A DNA stretch of 64,000 nucleotides from Schaalia suimastitidis DSM 15538 (GTDB lineage Bacteria > Actinomycetota > Actinomycetes > Actinomycetales > Actinomycetaceae): NCBI RefSeq assembly GCF_000429105.1, contig NZ_AUBF01000009.1:101895-165894 (forward strand), read 5' to 3'. The notes below the pieces were generated by a model. The model was not told where the DNA came from. It ran no database searches and saw nothing but the letters and a program-made list of their open reading frames with translations. Shown one piece after another: positions 54,840 through 64,000 of this stretch. Each line of letters begins with the position of its first letter. Position 1 is the first letter of the stretch. The position numbers and the translations under genes are program-made.

Positions 54840-56321
54840 TCACTGCCAGTAGTCAAGTTTTTCGGTGATGCCGATGGAGGCTGCTTTGAACTCTGGGTTA
54901 ATACCCTTGGCTCGTTGAGCGCGGTAGTCCTTTGCCGCATCAAGTGCTTTCTTTCCCAGAATAAGGATCACTGGCAGGTTGATCAGCACCATTAGGCCCA
55001 TGAGGATATCGCCAACATTCCACGCCACCGAGAAATCGAGCAGCGCACCACCAAAAACAAGCACGACCGCAACGGTTCTAAAGATGCGCAATGTCGTCAG
55101 CGAAGCGCCACGTTTGCCCAACAAGAACCGTAGGTTTACTTCGGCGTAGTAGAAGTTACCAATGATGGTGGTGAATGCAAAGAGCAGCAGTGCAAAGGTC
55201 GTGAAAGGAAGGGCAAAGCTTCCCAGCGCTGTTTGCATGGCAGCCGTCACCAGCGGTGCGCCTTTGAGGTCCTCACCGCCTTGCACGCCGGACGATAGGA
55301 TGAGGAATGCGGTCAGTGTGCACACGATCATTGTGTCGATAAATACCGACAACATCTGAACCAAGCCCTGCTTGACCGGGTGTGATACAGATGCTGAAGC
55401 CGCGGCGTTAGGAGCCGAACCCACACCCGCCTCATTCGAATACAGGCCTCGTTTAATCCCGTACATCATGGCTGAGCCAGCGAAGCCGCCGAAGATCGCC
55501 TCAAAGTCGAATGCGCCAGCAAATATCGCCGAGAACATGCCCGGCACGTTACGCCAGTTAATCACCACCACCAAGATGGCGACAACCAGGTAAATCGTGG
55601 CCATGATCGGCACAAGAACTGCGGCAACTGACGTGAGGCGACGTGTTCCACCATAGATGGATGCAGCCATTGCCACAGCCAACAGTGCGCCGATGACGTA
55701 TGGCGTCAACACCACGCCATTCCACGTCAGATCGTTGTACCAAGCGTAGGAAGTGAAGGCATCGGCAACGTTGAAGGACGCGAGGAGGTTGAATCCGCCC
55801 ATATAGGTCAGGATTAATACTACGGCGAAGGTGACGGCGAGCCAGTGTTGCTTCAAAGCAATTTCAATGTAGTACGCAGGACCACCAATGGAGTGGTCAT
55901 CCTTGCTGGTGCCGCGCTTTTTGTATATCTGCGCCAGTGTTGATTCGACGAAGGCCGAGGCGCCGCCAAGGGTAGCGATAACCCACATCCAAAACACTGC
56001 GCCTGCGCCGCCTAGTGCGATCGCGGTGCCAACACCAGCGATATTGCCAACGCCAACGCGTGATGCGGTTGATACCATCAGGGCGCGGAAAGAAGAGATT
56101 TCGCCCTCTTTTTCTGGCGGTTCAGTGACGACGCGAATTGATTCCTTGAACATGCGCAGTGGGAGCGCGCCTGAGCGCACAAAGAAGTACAGGCCGACAC
56201 CAAGGAGTAGCGCAATCAAAACATAGCTATAGAGATAGTTGACGATCGGTTCTAGAACAGCGTTAACTGCAGTGCTGATCTGGTGAAACTTGTCATCTGG
56301 CGCAGGTGATAGGGGAGCCAT
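54840..56321 (-). CDS. Sodium:alanine/glycine symporter (AGCS family)
   Basis: 493 residues from the ATG at 56319-56321. Ten or so membrane helices with family blocks SRVGVGNIAGVGTAIALGG, GGPAYYIEIALKQHWL, GVGSAPNAAASASVSHPVKQ (the Asn-rich substrate/ion region) and YAEVNLRFLLG. It imports small neutral amino acids with sodium. Not part of the neighbouring operon, which is on the other strand. Confidence 0.92.
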   Translation of the reverse strand: MAPLSPAPDDKFHQISTAVNAVLEPIVNYLYSYVLIALLLGVGLYFFVRSGALPLRMFKESIRVVTEPPEKEGEISSFRALMVSTASRVGVGNIAGVGTAIALGGAGAVFWMWVIATLGGASAFVESTLAQIYKKRGTSKDDHSIGGPAYYIEIALKQHWLAVTFAVVLILTYMGGFNLLASFNVADAFTSYAWYNDLTWNGVVLTPYVIGALLAVAMAASIYGGTRRLTSVAAVLVPIMATIYLVVAILVVVINWRNVPGMFSAIFAGAFDFEAIFGGFAGSAMMYGIKRGLYSNEAGVGSAPNAAASASVSHPVKQGLVQMLSVFIDTMIVCTLTAFLILSSGVQGGEDLKGAPLVTAAMQTALGSFALPFTTFALLLFAFTTIIGNFYYAEVNLRFLLGKRGASLTTLRIFRTVAVVLVFGGALLDFSVAWNVGDILMGLMVLINLPVILILGKKALDAAKDYRAQRAKGINPEFKAASIGITEKLDYWQ

Positions 56322-56536
56322 TGTTGTCCCTTCGCATGTCGAGTGGGAGGTGTGCATCGTGTGCACGAACACAACGATGTTACAGGAATGGTCAAGACTC
56401 AGTCAGTGACTCACACGCATTTGGTCACGACTGCATCGAAATGGGAAGGAGCTTCAAATCCTCATGCATCTCGCATGATCTGGCACGCAGGACTAAGGTC
56501 GTGCTCAAGTGAAAGTTTCAACCTAAGGAGACCCTT

Positions 56537-58285
56537 ATGCGGATCGTTGTCGTTGGCGGCAACGCCGGCGGTATGAGTGCCGCAGCGCGCTTGCGGCGCC
56601 TCAACGAAGACGCCGACATTGTGGTGCTAGAGCGAAGTGACGAGGTGTCAGTTGCCACCTGCGGCATCCCCTATTTTGTAGGCGGGGAAATTACTGACGA
56701 AGCGGCTTTGCGTTTGCATACTCCCGCATCGCTTCGCATGGCCCTCAACTTGGACGTTCGCCTGAATCATGAGGTCGTGGCAGTGGATCGTCAGGCGAAA
56801 GAAGTGCGCTGCCAGACACCCCAGGGGGAAGTTGCCCTCACCTACGACGCGCTGCTGCTCTCTCCGGGTGTTTCGCCTCGTCAAATCCCTGGCGTCACCA
56901 TTAGCCAGGCGCTCGCCCCCTCTGTCTTTACAGTGCGTTCAGTTGCCGATGGTGTTCGCCTGCGTGAAGCAGCCCAACAGTTGGTTGCCGCCAGCAACGA
57001 TGCGCATACCTACGTCATTGGTTCCGGCGCGGTGGGACTTGAGATTGCGGAGAATTTGCATAGCCTCGGCTTGGCGGTCACCGTCGTCGAATATGCCCCT
57101 TATGTCATGCCGCGTCTCGATCAGGAAATGGCGGCCCTTGTCCGACGAGAACTACACCGCCTCGGCATTGAGACGATGGAAGGTTTCGGACTTACCGCCC
57201 TGGAGGCCCGTGAAGACGGACGCCTCGAATTGACGCTGACATCTGCTGCAGGCGATGCGCAGCAGCGCCAAGCGCATCACGTAGTTATCGCAGCGGGCGT
57301 GCAGCCAGAAACACAGATCCCAGGTATTGAATCGCTCCTTGATGCGACAGGCGCAATTGTTATTGACGCGCATGGACGTACCAGGGACGAGCGTATTTGG
57401 GCTATCGGTGATGCTGCGACGCAGGAGCATTTCCTTGGCGGGCCAGCTCGTCCTGTTGCCTTGGCTGGCCCTGCGAATCGAGGCGGCCGCCTCGTCGCTG
57501 ACGACATTATTGCCACCATCGCAGGAGGAAAGGCAGCGCGTCCAATGCCCGCACCGCTGGGTACGCATATTGTGCGCGTGGGCAATTTGCAGGTAGCTGC
57601 TACCGGCGCGAATCGCCGTGATCTGCACGGTCGGCAGTTCCACACCTTCCACCTGCATCCCCTCAACCACGTCGGATACTTCCCCGGTGCGAGCCAACTG
57701 GCCTTGACCGTCCACGTTGATCGCGATGGCACCTTGCTTGGGGCACAGGCGATCGGAGCACAAGGCGCTGCGCGACGCATTGACGTGCTCGCGACGGCAA
57801 TGCGGGCAGGTATGTCGGTCGAGGATTTGATGGATCTTGATTTAGCGTATGCACCTCCTTATGGTGCGGCAAAGGATCCAGTGCAGATGCTTGGCATGGC
57901 AGCCCATAACGTCCTAGGCGGCGCGCTTCGGCAGTGGCAGGCGTGGGAATTGCCCCAGATGGTCCTCAGTCACCTTATTTTGGATGTGCGTGGCGACAAG
58001 GAAGCGGCAACAGATACGCGAGTGAGTGGTGCGTTGCAGATTCCTCATACGCAGCTACGTGAACGTCTCGATGAAGTGCGCGACGCGGCACAAGGTCGCC
58101 CCATCGCTGTGCATTGTCGTAGCGGTGTTCGCTCATATTTGGCGTGCCGAATCCTGGAGTCAGCGGGCTTTGAGTGCGCCTCCCTGTCAGGTGGCATGTT
58201 GACCCTTGACGCATTCGCTGAAGGAAGCGAATTGGAATCCCTATTGGAAAGAGAGAAGGAATATGTGTCGACCGGTGCGTTGTGA
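56537..58285 (+). CDS. CoA-disulfide reductase-like flavoprotein fused to rhodanese
   Basis: 582 residues, ribosome site TAAGGAG. FAD motif VVVGGNAGGMSAAARLRR, single redox Cys near residue 42 in SVATCGIPYFVGG, NAD motif GSGAVGLEIAENL, and FAD-binding WAIGDAATQ. The C-terminal about 90 residues are a rhodanese domain with active Cys in VHCRSGVRSYLACRI. Such fusions reduce CoA disulfide, CoA persulfide or polysulfide with NAD(P)H. A 67-residue Cys-rich protein gene overlaps its end. Confidence 0.9.
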   Translation: MRIVVVGGNAGGMSAAARLRRLNEDADIVVLERSDEVSVATCGIPYFVGGEITDEAALRLHTPASLRMALNLDVRLNHEVVAVDRQAKEVRCQTPQGEVALTYDALLLSPGVSPRQIPGVTISQALAPSVFTVRSVADGVRLREAAQQLVAASNDAHTYVIGSGAVGLEIAENLHSLGLAVTVVEYAPYVMPRLDQEMAALVRRELHRLGIETMEGFGLTALEAREDGRLELTLTSAAGDAQQRQAHHVVIAAGVQPETQIPGIESLLDATGAIVIDAHGRTRDERIWAIGDAATQEHFLGGPARPVALAGPANRGGRLVADDIIATIAGGKAARPMPAPLGTHIVRVGNLQVAATGANRRDLHGRQFHTFHLHPLNHVGYFPGASQLALTVHVDRDGTLLGAQAIGAQGAARRIDVLATAMRAGMSVEDLMDLDLAYAPPYGAAKDPVQMLGMAAHNVLGGALRQWQAWELPQMVLSHLILDVRGDKEAATDTRVSGALQIPHTQLRERLDEVRDAAQGRPIAVHCRSGVRSYLACRILESAGFECASLSGGMLTLDAFAEGSELESLLEREKEYVSTGAL

Positions 58286-58466
58286 CGTGTGTGGAAAAAC
58301 CACTTGGGCTGGCTGTGGGCAGCATATTGATTCGGTCAAGGCGCAGGTCCCTGCAGCGCAGTGGTGCAACGGCCGCCATAGTCAGCAGGAAATTGCCGAG
58401 GCGGAGCAACGTTCCGCGACGACGGCGAGCTCTGGCGGTTGGTTGAAGGGGCTATTTGGCCGTTGA
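58263..58466 (+). CDS. Small cysteine-rich protein, possible zinc binder
   Basis: 67 residues from ATG 58263, overlapping the previous gene by 23 bases; GAGAAGGA provides the ribosome site. Motif CDVCGKTTWAGCGQHIDSV, preceded by MCRPVR, then WCNGRH. The Cys and His spacing suggests one structural zinc site. I have seen similar short proteins in actinobacteria but know of no function. The overlap implies joint expression with the persulfide/CoA reductase. Confidence 0.8.
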   Translation: MCRPVRCDVCGKTTWAGCGQHIDSVKAQVPAAQWCNGRHSQQEIAEAEQRSATTASSGGWLKGLFGR

Positions 58467-58520
58467 AAAGCACAGATGAGGCTGAGGGTTCCTATGTGGT
58501 CACCCTCACCCTCATCCAGT

Positions 58521-58550
58521 TTGACGTTCGAAAGTAAAGCCGCGTAGGCT
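58521..58550 (+). promoter_or_regulatory. Ribosomal RNA operon promoter
   Basis: TTGACG (58521-58526) and TAGGCT (58545-58550) with an 18-base spacer. The transcript would start near 58557, giving a 230-nucleotide leader before 16S. Confidence 0.65.
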
Positions 58551-58643
58551 GTATAACCGTCGCCCGAACCGATAACAACGGTAAGGATGGCAAGCAGCCT
58601 TTCGCAATTGGCTCATTTATGGGGTTAAATGCGGATGTGTGGT

Positions 58644-58671
58644 TGTTGTTTGTGAACTCGATAGTGTGTTT
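58644..58671 (+). promoter_or_regulatory. boxA antitermination site in the rRNA leader
   Basis: TGTTGTTTGTGAACTC followed by GATAGTGTGTTT closely follows the actinobacterial pre-16S boxA/boxC pattern. NusB and S10 load there to prevent premature termination. Confidence 0.7.
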
Positions 58672-58784
58672 GTTTGTTTTTGTTTTGCCTGTTTTTTGTT
58701 TTTGAGTTTTTTGGTTGGGATTGTTTCTGGTTGGCTGTCTGCGCGTGTTGTGTGTGGGTGGTTGGCTGGGGTTTTCCGTTTTGT

Positions 58785-63747
<4,963 letters not shown>

Positions 63748-63761
63748 CAACAACCAACACA

Positions 63762-63771
63762 CCCCCCCCCC
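63762..63771 (+). repeat. Run of ten C residues in the 23S-5S spacer
   Basis: A homopolymer shortly after the 23S 3' end, followed by TTTTGGGCGGG. A likely site of length variation or sequencing error. Confidence 0.8.
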
Positions 63772-63896
63772 TTTTGGGCGGGCGTGCAACAAAAAAGCTG
63801 CTGCACGCAGCACTGCTTACACCACTATACAAATCACGACCAACCCAAAACCCCACACCCGTGTGGGGGACACAAGAGAATACACTCGTGGTCGAC

Positions 63897-64000
63897 ACTT
63901 TTGCGGCGGCCACAGCGTGGGGGAAACGCCCGGACCCATACCGAACCCGGAAGCTAAGCCCCACAGCGCCGATGGTACTGCAACCGACAGGTCGTGGGAG
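63897..64000 (+). rRNA. rrf: 5S ribosomal RNA, cut by the window end
   Basis: GCGGCGGCCACAGCG, GAAACGCCCGGACCCATACC, GAACCCGGAAGCTAAGCC and GCGCCGATGGTACTGC are the standard 5S blocks. About the last 15 bases lie beyond the window. The hairpin CCCCACAC/GTGTGGGG at 63851-63868 precedes it, perhaps for processing. Confidence 0.9.

Larger units (their letters stand above)
58467..58784 (+). other. rRNA operon control and leader region
   Basis: No gene is present. The first part is the promoter region at 58521-58550, the rest is a T/G-rich rRNA leader with an antitermination boxA at 58644-58671. Confidence 0.7.

Overview
The window reads as chromosome from a high-GC Gram-positive bacterium (Actinomycetota), most likely an Actinomycetales/Actinomycetaceae-type organism. 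The support is direct: the 16S and 23S rRNA genes have actinobacterial features, the rRNA leaders carry actinobacterial boxA-like motifs, prfB-ftsE-ftsX-peptidase-smpB-ssrA are in the usual actinobacterial order, and a SigK/RskA/DipZ-like set is present. Several genes appear to be translated from leaderless transcripts. I cannot name the genus from the sequence alone.

Layout. 1-4035: 3' part of a Tad/Flp pilus operon (ATPase, two inner-membrane platform proteins, a small pilin-like protein, three TadE/F-like minor pilin proteins). 4117-5478: glutamate dehydrogenase. 5655-11209: prfB, ftsEX, a coiled-coil M23 peptidase, smpB and the tmRNA gene. 11285-13757: a decayed mobile region directly after ssrA. 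It holds antisense remnants of a phage terminase and an HK97-type portal protein, with an intact EcsC/TerB-like gene between them on the other strand, plus an ISL3-like transposase remnant. 13883-17796: a repeat-rich lipoprotein, a DipZ-like thiol-disulfide membrane protein, an ECF sigma factor and its anti-sigma factor. 17973-25707: a secreted GH16 glycosidase, a ROK regulator, a CUT1 sugar importer without its own ATPase and a GH36-like alpha-galactosidase. 25991-34514: a U32 protein, several small VOC/YciI/ASCH/SRPBCC proteins, an MFS transporter and purine nucleoside phosphorylase.

35258-43775 is an L-fucose (or D-arabinose) locus: CUT2 importer, FucI, a FucK/RhaB-type kinase, a LacI regulator and FucU. 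A palindromic operator lies upstream, but no fuculose-phosphate aldolase is visible. 44375-54542 is the most unusual block: a DeoR regulator followed by a private 2-oxoacid dehydrogenase complex (E2, E3, fused E1 alpha-beta), a PHP-domain protein, a SDR with an N-terminal extension and an oversized zinc alcohol dehydrogenase. It looks like a dedicated catabolic pathway whose substrate I cannot identify. 54840-58466: an AGCS amino-acid symporter (minus strand), a CoA-disulfide-reductase/rhodanese fusion and a tiny cysteine-rich protein. 58521-64000: an rRNA operon (16S, 23S, 5S cut by the window end) without tRNA genes in the 16S-23S spacer.

Functionally the window combines core cell-envelope and translation genes with sugar-foraging loci. 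A secreted GH16 enzyme, an alpha-galactosidase and a fucose locus together would fit life on animal-host glycans, but that is inference.
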